From Elusimicrobiaceae bacterium (GTDB lineage Bacteria; Elusimicrobiota; Elusimicrobia; Elusimicrobiales; Elusimicrobiaceae): 14,390 nt of DNA. Below the pieces are notes generated by a model. The model saw only the letters and a list, made by a program, of their open reading frames with translations. It searched no databases and was not told the origin of the DNA. Position numbers and translations under genes: made by a program. Each line of letters opens with the position of its first letter. Position 1 is the stretch's first letter. The DNA lies in assembly GCA_017647245.1 (NCBI GenBank), contig JAGCKY010000184.1, forward strand, positions 1 to 14,390, read 5' to 3'. Shown in pieces: positions 7,127 through 13,279 of the stretch.

Positions 7127-7926
7127 TTGAAGCCAAAAAAGTGCAATTTAAATATACCCGCACGTTGGTATTAGACAAAGTTTCTTTTAATGTGCAGGCG
7201 GGCGATTATGTGGGTATTATCGGGCCCAACGGCGGCGGCAAAACCACTTTACTTAAACTAATTTTAGGACTGGAAAAAGGCGCGGGGGAAATCAAACTTT
7301 TCGGCACACCCGTGGCGCAATTTTCCGACTGGCAAAAAATCGGTTACCTGGCGCAAAAGAGCCCTGTTTCGCAATCACGCTTTCCGATTTCTGTGCAAGA
7401 AGTGGTACTGATGGGCTTGTGCTTTGACAAAGAGCATAAAGAAGCCACGCCCGAAAATTTGCGTGCCGTGCGCCGCGCTTTATCGCAGACGCATACCTTA
7501 AACTTATCCAAACGTATTTTTTCGGATTTATCCGTCGGACAACAACAGCGTGTGCTGTTGGCGCGTGCGCTGGTGAGTGAGCCGAAGTTGCTAATTTTAG
7601 ACGAGCCGTCTGCGGCGCTGGACGGCAGCAGCCGCGAAATGTTTTTTGCGTTACTGGGTGAGCTGAACAAAAAAAACGGTGTTACTATTTTGCTCATCAC
7701 ACACGACACGGGCGAAGTGGGCAAATACATTTCCAAATTTATGTACATTGATCGCGAGCTGGTGTTTTTCGGCGATAAAGAAGAATTTTGTCACTCGCAA
7801 AAAGTGGCCGAAAAACTCGGTGCTTTTGCACAACATACCATTGACCATTTGCATAATCACGGGCATTGTCCGCTGGGTTGCAGCTGCGTGCATACGGTTG
7901 AGCAGGAGGAGGCCGCGCATGATTAG
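7114..7926 (+). CDS. znuC: Zinc/manganese ABC transporter ATP-binding protein with His/Cys-rich tail
   Basis: A 270-aa ATPase that powers metal import. Walker A is GPNGGGKT (37-44), the Q-loop is near Q81, the signature LSVGQQQ starts at 139, Walker B LLILDEP is at 159-165 and the H-loop His is H197. After the ATPase core, residues 241-260 hold His at 241, 245, 247, 249, 251 and 260 and Cys at 252, 256 and 258. This looks like a cytoplasmic metal-binding tail and supports zinc or a similar soft metal as substrate. AAAAGGGG (7101-7108) is the SD, 5 nt before ATG 7114. The gene overlaps the binding-protein gene by 13 nt and the permease gene by 8 nt, so the three are translated as a unit. Confidence 0.92.
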   Translation: MPSVIEAKKVQFKYTRTLVLDKVSFNVQAGDYVGIIGPNGGGKTTLLKLILGLEKGAGEIKLFGTPVAQFSDWQKIGYLAQKSPVSQSRFPISVQEVVLMGLCFDKEHKEATPENLRAVRRALSQTHTLNLSKRIFSDLSVGQQQRVLLARALVSEPKLLILDEPSAALDGSSREMFFALLGELNKKNGVTILLITHDTGEVGKYISKFMYIDRELVFFGDKEEFCHSQKVAEKLGAFAQHTIDHLHNHGHCPLGCSCVHTVEQEEAAHD

Positions 7927-8758
7927 CGAATTTTTATCGTACGGATTTGTGCAACGCGGTTTGTTGGCCGGCTCACTGGTGGCGGTAATTTGTGCGCTGC
8001 TCGGTGTATTTTTGGTGCTCAAGCGTTTGTCTTTAATCGGTGACGGGCTAAGCCACGTGTGTTTAACGGGGGTGGCACTGGGCCTGCTGACGCAAACAAG
8101 TCCGTTATATATGTCTGTTCCGGTGGTGCTGGTGGCGTCTTTGGGGATTTTGCAAATTATGGAAAAAATCAAAATCTACGGCGACGCAGCCATCGGCATT
8201 GTGTCGGCGGCGGGGCTGGCGGTAGGTATTTTACTGACCGCGCTGGCGGGCGGTTTTAATGCCGATTTATTCGGATTTTTATTCGGCAGTATTTTGACGG
8301 TCGGACGCGGGGAAGTGCTGTGGTGTGCGGTATTACTGGCGGCACTGCTGTTGTTTTTACTTTTTTATTACCGCGATTTAATTGCGGCGAGCTTTGACGA
8401 ATCCTTTGCGCGCACGCGCGGTATTGCGGTGCGGCGGCTAAACGCCACGCTGATTATTTTTACTTCGCTGGCGATTGTGCTTGCGTGTAAAGTGGTAGGT
8501 ATCTTTTTGATTTCCGCGCTGATTATCGTGCCGCCCGTGACGGCGCTGCTGTTCGCCAAAACATTTAAGCAAGTATTATGGCTCTCTTGCGTGCAGGCGG
8601 TAGTAAGCGTGTGGGTGGGTGTGTATTTATCTTTTCTATTTAATATACCGTCAGGCGCAACGATAATTTTAGTGAATTTGGTATTTTTGGTGGCGGCATT
8701 TATTTACTCGCGTATGGGTCGCTCATACGCCCAGGGAGAGCGCAAAAATGCCCGCTAA
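7919..8758 (+). CDS. znuB: Zinc/manganese ABC transporter permease
   Basis: A 279-aa, strongly hydrophobic inner-membrane protein of the ABC-3 (ZnuB/MntB) family, with about 7 to 9 membrane segments. The N-terminal stretch with VFLVLKRLSLIGDGLSH and the later VVGIFLISALIIVPPVTA segment are typical of the family. ATG 7919 follows AGGAGGAGG at about 7904-7912 and overlaps the ATPase stop by 8 nt. The same frame is open back to 7679, but that part lies in the ATPase gene and is not permease-like. The 3' end overlaps the endonuclease III gene by 11 nt. Confidence 0.92.
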   Translation: MISEFLSYGFVQRGLLAGSLVAVICALLGVFLVLKRLSLIGDGLSHVCLTGVALGLLTQTSPLYMSVPVVLVASLGILQIMEKIKIYGDAAIGIVSAAGLAVGILLTALAGGFNADLFGFLFGSILTVGRGEVLWCAVLLAALLLFLLFYYRDLIAASFDESFARTRGIAVRRLNATLIIFTSLAIVLACKVVGIFLISALIIVPPVTALLFAKTFKQVLWLSCVQAVVSVWVGVYLSFLFNIPSGATIILVNLVFLVAAFIYSRMGRSYAQGERKNAR

Positions 8759-9386
8759 AAATGCCCACGTGCCCGAGCTACTCGCCGGGCTTAAAAAATT
8801 ATATCCCAAAGTCATTATTCCCTTGCATCACAAAAACGCGTGGCAACTTTTAATGGCGGTTATTTTGTCGGCACAATGCACCGATGCGCGGGTGAATTTG
8901 ATTACGCCCAATTTATTTAAAAAATATCCCACGCCGCAAGACCTTGCCAACGCAAGCATTAAAGACGTGGAAAAGATTATTCACTCGGCCGGATTCTATC
9001 ACAGTAAGGCCTTATCTTTAATTGAAAGTTCCAAACGCATTTGCGAAGTATACGGCGGCAATGTGCCGCAAAGTATGAAAGAACTTTTGACCTTGCGCGG
9101 CGTGGCGCGCAAAACTGCCAATGTGATTTTGGGCGATTTTTTCGGCACGCCCGAGGGCATTGTGGTAGACACGCATGTCAAACGATTGGCATTTCGCTTG
9201 GGGCTAACCACACAAACGGACCCTGTCAAAATTGAACAAGATTTGATGAAAGTTATCCCGCACAATAAATGGCAATGGATTGGCATTGCGCTGATTTTGC
9301 ACGGGCGAAATGTATGCCCCGCGCGCAAACCCAACTGCGCCGCGTGTATGCTTGCCAAATGGTGTCCCCGCTGTGGTGTAAAATAA
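8748..9386 (+). CDS. nth: Endonuclease III (DNA glycosylase/AP lyase)
   Basis: A 212-aa base-excision repair enzyme that removes oxidised pyrimidines and nicks the abasic site. The helix-hairpin-helix LRGVARKTANVIL holds the catalytic lysine K122, and the catalytic aspartate is D141 in VVDTHVKR. The C-terminal [4Fe-4S] loop is intact: C190-x6-C197-x2-C200-x5-C206. Length and residue positions match E. coli Nth closely. AGGGAGAG (8733-8740) is the SD. The start lies inside the end of the permease gene, so it is the last gene of the sigma factor-znu cluster. No terminator is visible before the pilin 2 promoter, so read-through into that gene is possible. Confidence 0.95.
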   Translation: MPAKNAHVPELLAGLKKLYPKVIIPLHHKNAWQLLMAVILSAQCTDARVNLITPNLFKKYPTPQDLANASIKDVEKIIHSAGFYHSKALSLIESSKRICEVYGGNVPQSMKELLTLRGVARKTANVILGDFFGTPEGIVVDTHVKRLAFRLGLTTQTDPVKIEQDLMKVIPHNKWQWIGIALILHGRNVCPARKPNCAACMLAKWCPRCGVK

Positions 9387-9427
9387 ATCCCTATTTGATT
9401 ATTTGTTGGCTTTTGCGTCGGTAAAAA

Positions 9428-9466
9428 AGGGCTTGACTTGTTTTTTTTTTTTGGTACAATACGGGG
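9428..9466 (+). promoter_or_regulatory. Poly(T)-spacer promoter of pilin gene 2
   Basis: TTGACT (9433-9438), a 16-nt spacer with 12 T (9441-9452), and TACAAT (9455-9460). The 39-nt block is identical to that of pilin gene 1. Transcription should start near 9467, giving a short 5' UTR of about 30 nt without a palindromic element. Confidence 0.88.
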
Positions 9467-9495
9467 TACGCAACATCAAAACAAAAGGAGAGATT

Positions 9496-9981
9496 ATGAA
9501 AAATCGCGCATTTACGCTTATAGAGCTGTTAGTAGTTGTGTTAATTATAGGTATACTGGCGGCCATTGCTTTACCGCAGTACCGAAAAGCAGTAGAACGT
9601 GCCAAAATGGCAGAAGCGATTATCAATTTGCGCGCCATTGCCGACGCGCATCAGGTGTATCATTTGGCAAACGGTGTATATGCAAAAGCTAGTGAAATGG
9701 ATAAATTAGACGTACAAATCCCAGGCACGCCTAATACTGAGCTTACGGGGCGCATTACCACAAAAGATTTTATTTACTCCCCGAATGCAACACATCCTTC
9801 TTATGATTATCTCGCTCTTGCCCAGCGGGCAGATAATGGCGTGTGGCGAAGTAGTGATAAAGGTTACTATTTGTATATTACGCCGGATAATCCGAGCAGG
9901 ATTGGATGCCTTGCTTATAACGGGGCATCAAACTTTGAAAAGGAACTTTGCAATCAAATTAACAAAAACGGGACCTTATAA
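9496..9981 (+). CDS. Type IV pilin-like protein 2
   Basis: A 161-aa prepilin-like protein. It starts MKNRA|FTLIELLVVVLIIG, so the leader is only 5 residues and the residue before the cut is Ala rather than the usual Gly. Glu at mature position 5 is kept. A VYHLANGVYA motif lies at about 53-62, and a C-x13-C pair near the C terminus can form the disulfide loop. ATG 9496 is preferred over the longer frame from 9403: AAAAGGAG (9483-9490) stands 5 nt before it, and the longer frame would read through the promoter. Single gene between its own promoter and a weak terminator. Its substructure role (major or minor pilin) is unknown. Confidence 0.9.
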   Translation: MKNRAFTLIELLVVVLIIGILAAIALPQYRKAVERAKMAEAIINLRAIADAHQVYHLANGVYAKASEMDKLDVQIPGTPNTELTGRITTKDFIYSPNATHPSYDYLALAQRADNGVWRSSDKGYYLYITPDNPSRIGCLAYNGASNFEKELCNQINKNGTL

Positions 9982-9995
9982 AGGCCGTCCTTTTT
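9971..9995 (+). terminator. Weak terminator of pilin gene 2
   Basis: GGACCTT (9971-9977) can pair with AAG plus GTCC (9981-9983 and 9987-9990) with a 3-nt bulge and an ATA loop, followed by five T. The stem overlaps the stop codon. It is much weaker than the other terminators here. Confidence 0.45.
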
Positions 9996-10063
9996 CTGTA
10001 AGTTGATAAATTAAAACCTCGCAAATTCAAAAGGCATAAGATTTTGAGTGACATTTTGAACAT

Positions 10064-10112
10064 TTGTTATTTCCATATTTTTCCTGTATTATAACGTGGG
10101 ATTTGCTACAAT
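10064..10112 (+). promoter_or_regulatory. Candidate promoters of the SGNH hydrolase gene
   Basis: Two overlapping options exist. One is TTGTTA (10064-10069), a 17-nt spacer and TATTAT (10087-10092). The other is an extended -10, TGCTACAAT (10104-10112 region), whose start point would fall at or one base before the ATG at 10119 and give a leaderless mRNA. The rest of the 9996-10118 gap shows nothing else recognisable. Confidence 0.45.
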
Positions 10113-10118
10113 AAACGT

Positions 10119-10721
10119 ATGAAAAAAATTGTTTTACTTTTGTTGGTAGCGGCTGTAGCGTGGCATTTCTGGCCCGAGCAAAAACCCCGAGTTAAAAATT
10201 TTAAAAACACAGGGTGGAAAATTGTGGCGTTTGGCAATAGCTTAACTTATGGCAAAGGGGCCTCTCGGCAGGAAAGTTATCCGGCCATTTTGGAAAGATC
10301 ATTAGGGCGTCCGGTAATCAATATGGGGCGCAACGGTGAAACGGCCGCCAATGCCGTGGTGCGTATCCACGAGGCATTAGAAGAAAAACCTTACATGGTG
10401 CTGATAGAATTTGGCGGTAATGATGCAATCCGTTCGGTACCGTTCAGTCAAACAATTTCCGCGATGGAACAAATGGTAGATGCCGTGCAAAAGGCCGGTG
10501 CGGTGGCGGTAGTGGTGGACACAGGCGGCGCGGGAGTTATGAAAAAATACAGCAAAGCGTATAAAGAACTTGCGCGCAAGAAAGGTGCTGTTTTTGTACC
10601 GGGGATTTTGGACGGAATTATGGGCAAACATAATTTAATGTCCGACCAAATTCATCCCAATGCGGCCGGGTATAAAATAGTAGCCAAAAAAATAGAAGAT
10701 AAAATTAAACCTTATTTGTAA
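10119..10721 (+). CDS. SGNH/GDSL-family hydrolase (TesA-like esterase)
   Basis: A 200-aa secreted or membrane-anchored serine esterase of the SGNH family, close in layout to TesA (acyl-CoA thioesterase I / lysophospholipase L1). Residues 1-17 are a signal peptide or anchor. Block I is AFGNSLTYG with nucleophile S41, block II has Gly near 73 (NMGRNGET), block III is FGGND with N101, and block V is DQIHP with D176 and H179. Block I has Asn where most members have Asp (GNSL instead of GDSL). That position is not part of the catalytic triad, so activity is expected. The natural substrate (acyl ester, lysophospholipid or sugar ester) cannot be told. No clear SD precedes ATG 10119. Single gene, ending at a strong bidirectional terminator. 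Confidence 0.87.
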   Translation: MKKIVLLLLVAAVAWHFWPEQKPRVKNFKNTGWKIVAFGNSLTYGKGASRQESYPAILERSLGRPVINMGRNGETAANAVVRIHEALEEKPYMVLIEFGGNDAIRSVPFSQTISAMEQMVDAVQKAGAVAVVVDTGGAGVMKKYSKAYKELARKKGAVFVPGILDGIMGKHNLMSDQIHPNAAGYKIVAKKIEDKIKPYL

Positions 10722-10725
10722 TATA

Positions 10726-10753
10726 AAAACCCCCACCAAACGGTGGGGGTTTT
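10726..10753. terminator. Bidirectional terminator between SGNH hydrolase and thioredoxin-like gene
   Basis: AAAACCCCCACC (10726-10737) pairs with GGTGGGGGTTTT (10742-10753) around AAAC. It gives U tracts on both strands for the two convergent genes. Confidence 0.92.
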
Positions 10754-10766
10754 CGGTAAGTAAATT

Positions 10767-11306
10767 TTATTGCAACAACTTGTCTATTTCTTTGGCATAT
10801 TCATAGCCCAACGTGTCGGAATATCCACTCCACACGCGCACCAAGCGATGGTCCTTATCAAATAACATAATATGCGGGAAACCGTTAACGCCCAAATCTT
10901 GCGCAACCGATCCGCCGTTATATAAGATTTTACTTTGAATGTTGAAATCTTTAATCACTTGATTGACCGGGGCAATGTCATTTTCCACAAACACGCCCAC
11001 GACTTCCACTTTGTCTTTATATGAAATAGAAGTTTGATCCAACGCGGGCAGCGAGCGTTTGCACCACGGACACCAAGTAGCCATAAAAGCTATCAAAACA
11101 GGTTTTCCTTTATATTGAGAGGATACCCACACCGTTTCTTCACCGGCCACCGGTAAGCGCAAATTGAGTTTAGATGCGGGTACTTCCGTGCCGACAGCTT
11201 GTTCATCGTTTTGATGTTCGTCTACGGTGGACAAGTCCGGCGCTTGCACGCAGGCACCTAACAGCAAAGCACCCAGCAAGCTAACAGCTAAAGTTTTACT
11301 TTTCAT
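10767..11306 (-). CDS. TlpA/ResA-like thioredoxin-fold lipoprotein
   Basis: A 179-aa envelope lipoprotein with a thioredoxin fold. The signal peptide ends in LLLGAC, with lipidated Cys at 19, so it is tethered to a membrane and faces the periplasm. The active site is W78-C79-P-W-C82 (ATWCPWCKRS), and the cis-proline is P144 in NGFPHIM. Such proteins usually reduce or isomerise disulfides in cytochrome c maturation or in specific exported proteins. The pilins in this window carry Cys pairs and might be clients, but nothing shows this. ATG 11306 is chosen because AGGAG stands 7 nt upstream and a classic lipoprotein signal begins there. The frame extending to 11333 lacks an SD. No partner such as CcdA/DsbD is adjacent. 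Confidence 0.9.
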   Translation of the reverse strand: MKSKTLAVSLLGALLLGACVQAPDLSTVDEHQNDEQAVGTEVPASKLNLRLPVAGEETVWVSSQYKGKPVLIAFMATWCPWCKRSLPALDQTSISYKDKVEVVGVFVENDIAPVNQVIKDFNIQSKILYNGGSVAQDLGVNGFPHIMLFDKDHRLVRVWSGYSDTLGYEYAKEIDKLLQ

Positions 11307-11333
11307 ATATATTCTCCTAGTTGGGATATTCAT

Positions 11334-11362
11334 ATTGTACTTAAAAAGGGGCCATTTTGAAA
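11334..11362 (-). promoter_or_regulatory. Probable promoter of the thioredoxin-like lipoprotein gene
   Basis: On the minus strand a TACAAT -10 (11334-11339) is preceded after 17 nt by a weak TTTCAA -35 (11357-11362). The start of transcription would lie about 20 nt before the ATG. Confidence 0.4.
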
Positions 11363-11414
11363 TAGTTTTATATGTTTATATGAAATATGCAAGTTGGGAA
11401 ATAATTTTCAAAGA

Positions 11415-11519
11415 AAAACAGTTTCTTTCCAGGTGCGAACTTGCGAAGTATACTGTGCAAAGCGGCGCGGTAGCGTCGAAGTATTCGAGCAAGTGAGCAA
11501 CAACGAAAGAAACTGTTTT
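11415..11519. repeat. 105-bp element bounded by a perfect 15-bp inverted repeat
   Basis: Positions 11415-11429 and 11505-11519 are exact 15-bp reverse complements (AAAACAGTTTCTTTC and its partner). Inside, ACTTGC (11439-11444) pairs with GCAAGT (11489-11494), and CGAAGTAT occurs twice as a direct repeat (11444-11451, 11477-11484). The element lies downstream of tRNA-Leu and upstream of the lipoprotein promoter. It could be a miniature mobile element, a terminator for the tRNA transcript (five T follow the stem on the minus strand), or both. No convincing ORF is present in the gap 11307-11532. Confidence 0.65.
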
Positions 11520-11532
11520 AAGAAGAAAATTT

Positions 11533-11616
11533 TACCGGGGAAGGGACTTGAACCCTTAAGCCCGAATGGGCAATAGTTTTTGAGACTATCCTGTATACCA
11601 ATTCCAGCACCCCGGC
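11533..11616 (-). tRNA. tRNA-Leu (anticodon CAA)
   Basis: An 84-nt class II tRNA. The acceptor stem GCCGGGG (11610-11616 complement) pairs with CCCCGGT, with discriminator base A. The D arm holds TTGGTA. The anticodon stem ATAGT/ACTAT closes the loop CTCAAAA, giving CAA at 34-36, which reads UUG leucine codons. The long variable arm GCCC/GGGC is typical of tRNA-Leu, and the T arm is AAGGG-TTCAAGT-CCCTT. The 3' CCA is not encoded. Confidence 0.95.
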
Positions 11617-11632
11617 ATGAAATCGTACTTAT

Positions 11633-11641
11633 ATTATAGCA
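11633..11641 (-). promoter_or_regulatory. Extended -10 promoter of tRNA-Leu
   Basis: The minus strand reads TGCTATAAT, a perfect -10 with the extended TG. It lies about 17 nt before the mature tRNA 5' end, with no strong -35. It is back to back with the pilin 3 promoter. Confidence 0.6.
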
Positions 11642-11683
11642 TATTGCCGGGTAAAATATAAATGCCGTTCTTTGTTTGAAAAA

Positions 11684-11716
11684 AGGGCTTGACTTGTTTT
11701 TTTTTTTTTGTAAAAT
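11684..11716 (+). promoter_or_regulatory. Poly(T)-spacer promoter of pilin gene 3
   Basis: TTGACT (11689-11694), a 16-nt spacer with 13 T (11697-11709), and TAAAAT (11711-11716). The upstream AAGGGC matches the other two copies. Compared with them, one spacer G has become T and the -10 C has become A, but the spacer length is unchanged. The 5' UTR should be about 120 nt. Confidence 0.82.
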
Positions 11717-11743
11717 GGGAGGGGGAGTGGGTTGTAAATAAAA

Positions 11744-11828
11744 TGTCGTGCTGAGGCGTTTTTGCTCAGCACCTCATCCTTATTTAAAAGAACAAATAGG
11801 TCCTGAGCAACAACACCTCAGGACGACA
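11744..11828. repeat. 85-bp palindromic element in the pilin 3 5' UTR (copy B)
   Basis: It starts TGTCGTGCTGAG and ends CTCAGGACGACA. The 5' hairpin is GTGCTGAG/CTCAGCAC (11748-11755 with 11765-11772), and the 3' hairpin is GTCCTGAG/CTCAGGAC. It has exactly the same length as copy A (303-387) and aligns without gaps. The pilin 3 SD (AGGAG, 11828-11832) begins at its last base, so folding of the 3' hairpin could affect ribosome access. Confidence 0.78.
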
Positions 11829-11841
11829 GGAGACAGTAATT

Positions 11842-12321
11842 ATGAAAAGTCACGCATTTACGCTAATAGAGCTACTAGTCGTTGTTTTAATCATCGGCAT
11901 CCTAGCCGCAGTTGCGTTGCCGCGATACCAAAAAGCAACTGATAAAGCACGTTTTGTACAACTAGTTATTGTTGCACGTGCTATCAAAAACGCACAAGAA
12001 GTTTATTATATGGCCAATGGTACTTATGCTACCAATAAAGATGAACTGGACGTGGAAATTCCCGCGGGAATTGATGTGTCTTTAAAGACATGTTCTTCTA
12101 TGCATCCAAATTCAGTTTACGTATCGTGGAATAAATTGCCGGGATTATATCTTATTGGAGCTTATAAGAAGCAATGTAGTGAGCAAGCTTCTGTTTGGAG
12201 CAATGCAAATGTTTGTTCCGCCGCAGAAGGAAATGACCGAGCAAATTCTTTATGCGCGGCATGGAGCGGGAAAACAAAAAAAACACAAGCTGGTAGTAGC
12301 GGCTATCAATATGGTTTCTAA
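11842..12321 (+). CDS. Type IV pilin-like protein 3
   Basis: A 159-aa prepilin-like protein with a 5-residue leader, MKSHA|FTLIELLVVVLIIG. It has Ala before the cut and Glu at mature position 5. The VYYMANGTYA motif follows at about 54-63. It has four Cys in the mature C-terminal half. The last two form the same kind of loop (C-x12-C) as in pilins 1 and 2, and the other two could form a second disulfide. The SD AGGAG is 9 nt before ATG 11842. The codons of the conserved helix differ from those of pilin 2 at many synonymous positions. The gene is monocistronic, with its own promoter and a bidirectional terminator. Confidence 0.9.
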   Translation: MKSHAFTLIELLVVVLIIGILAAVALPRYQKATDKARFVQLVIVARAIKNAQEVYYMANGTYATNKDELDVEIPAGIDVSLKTCSSMHPNSVYVSWNKLPGLYLIGAYKKQCSEQASVWSNANVCSAAEGNDRANSLCAAWSGKTKKTQAGSSGYQYGF

Positions 12322-12323
12322 AT

Positions 12324-12354
12324 AAAAAATCCCCGCACAGCGCGGGGATTTTTT
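12324..12354. terminator. Bidirectional terminator between pilin 3 and the sugar kinase
   Basis: CCCCGC (12331-12336) pairs with GCGGGG (12342-12347), flanked by six A plus T on the left and A plus six T on the right. It can terminate transcripts from both sides. Confidence 0.92.
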
Positions 12355-12368
12355 GTGCGACTTGTAAA

Positions 12369-13277
12369 TTAAAAGCGCAACATAGAAGTATAATTTTTCA
12401 AGCGTTTTTCTATCTCGCCTTTTTTAATACCTGCCAGGCGCTTGACGCTGAAAGACTCAATGGTAAACGAGGCCATCACATTGCCAATCATCATGGCGCG
12501 TTTGATAGCGGGCAAGGTGTCCCACTTGCGCAAGCTCGCCAAATAACCCGTCGCGCCGCCGCCAAACGTATCGCCCGCACCAGTCGTATCGTGTACGTGT
12601 TCTAACACATACGGGGGAAATTGCACAATGCCCAGTTTGCTTACCAGCATAGAGCCGTTGGGGCCCAGTTTGATAATAACGTGCTTGGCGCCCATTTTCA
12701 AAATCTTTTTACCGGCGGTAATCAAATTATATTTGCCCGTGAGTTGGCGCGCTTCGCCTTCGTTCAAAAAGAACAAATCCGTTTTCTTGAGCACTTTGAG
12801 CAAAGCCGCTTTTTTGGAAGAAATCCAATAATTCATGGTATCGCACGCTACAAGTTTGGGCTTTTTAACTTGATTGAGTACAGAGAGTTGCAATTCCGGG
12901 TCAATGTTGGCCAAAAAAACAGCTTGTACATTTTTTTGCTCCTCGGAAAGCACCGGGTCAAAATCTTGGAAAACATTTAGCTCGGTAAATTTGGTGGTGG
13001 CGTTTTTCATATCTTTGTCATAACTGCCGCCCCAATGAAAGGTCTTGCCTTTTTTGACTTGCAAACCTTTTACGTCCACGCCGCATTTTTTAAACGGTGC
13101 GCGGTCTTTAGATGTAAAATCCGTACCGACAACCGCCACTACCGCCGGCGCGGCAAAATAGCTGGCGGAAATAGAGGAATAACTAGCCGCCCCGCCGAGC
13201 ACACGCTCCGCGCGGCCAAAGGCGTTTTCCACGCTGTCAAAAGCGACAGAGCCCACCACCAATATTTTGTTTTTCAC
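12369..13277 (-). CDS. PfkB-family carbohydrate kinase
   Basis: A 302-aa ribokinase-like kinase that transfers phosphate from ATP to a sugar or nucleoside hydroxyl. The second PfkB signature, DTTGAGDTFGGG (230-241), is intact with catalytic base D236 and the GAG anion hole. The N-terminal Gly-Gly of the first signature is at 28-29. The substrate cannot be read from the sequence: a sugar, sugar phosphate or adenosine are all possible. The start codon is GTG (13275-13277), only 2 nt after the stop of the upstream gene, with a weak SD (AGCAGG). Translation is therefore probably coupled. It is the last gene of the bactofilin operon. Confidence 0.88.
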   Translation of the reverse strand: MKNKILVVGSVAFDSVENAFGRAERVLGGAASYSSISASYFAAPAVVAVVGTDFTSKDRAPFKKCGVDVKGLQVKKGKTFHWGGSYDKDMKNATTKFTELNVFQDFDPVLSEEQKNVQAVFLANIDPELQLSVLNQVKKPKLVACDTMNYWISSKKAALLKVLKKTDLFFLNEGEARQLTGKYNLITAGKKILKMGAKHVIIKLGPNGSMLVSKLGIVQFPPYVLEHVHDTTGAGDTFGGGATGYLASLRKWDTLPAIKRAMMIGNVMASFTIESFSVKRLAGIKKGEIEKRLKNYTSMLRF

Positions 13278-13279
13278 GG

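Noticed and set aside
9403..9495. Pilin 2 starting at 9403
   Set aside because: It would translate the promoter itself (the poly(T) run gives a Phe stretch). The Met at 9496 has a perfect SD and a normal prepilin leader.
10119..10721. Inactive esterase because GDSL is GNSL
   Set aside because: The changed Asp is not catalytic. The Ser, oxyanion Gly and Asn, Asp and His are all present.
11394..11576. 60-aa plus-strand ORF across the inverted-repeat element and the tRNA
   Set aside because: Its C-terminal part is the antisense of tRNA-Leu, a common source of false ORFs, and there is no SD or family likeness.
11748..11942. 64-aa ORF starting with GTG in the palindromic element before pilin 3
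   Set aside because: It shows the same frame as the translated element in pilin 1 but runs out of frame into pilin 3, and the prepilin reading is clearly the real one. It was kept only as evidence that the element is open in that frame.
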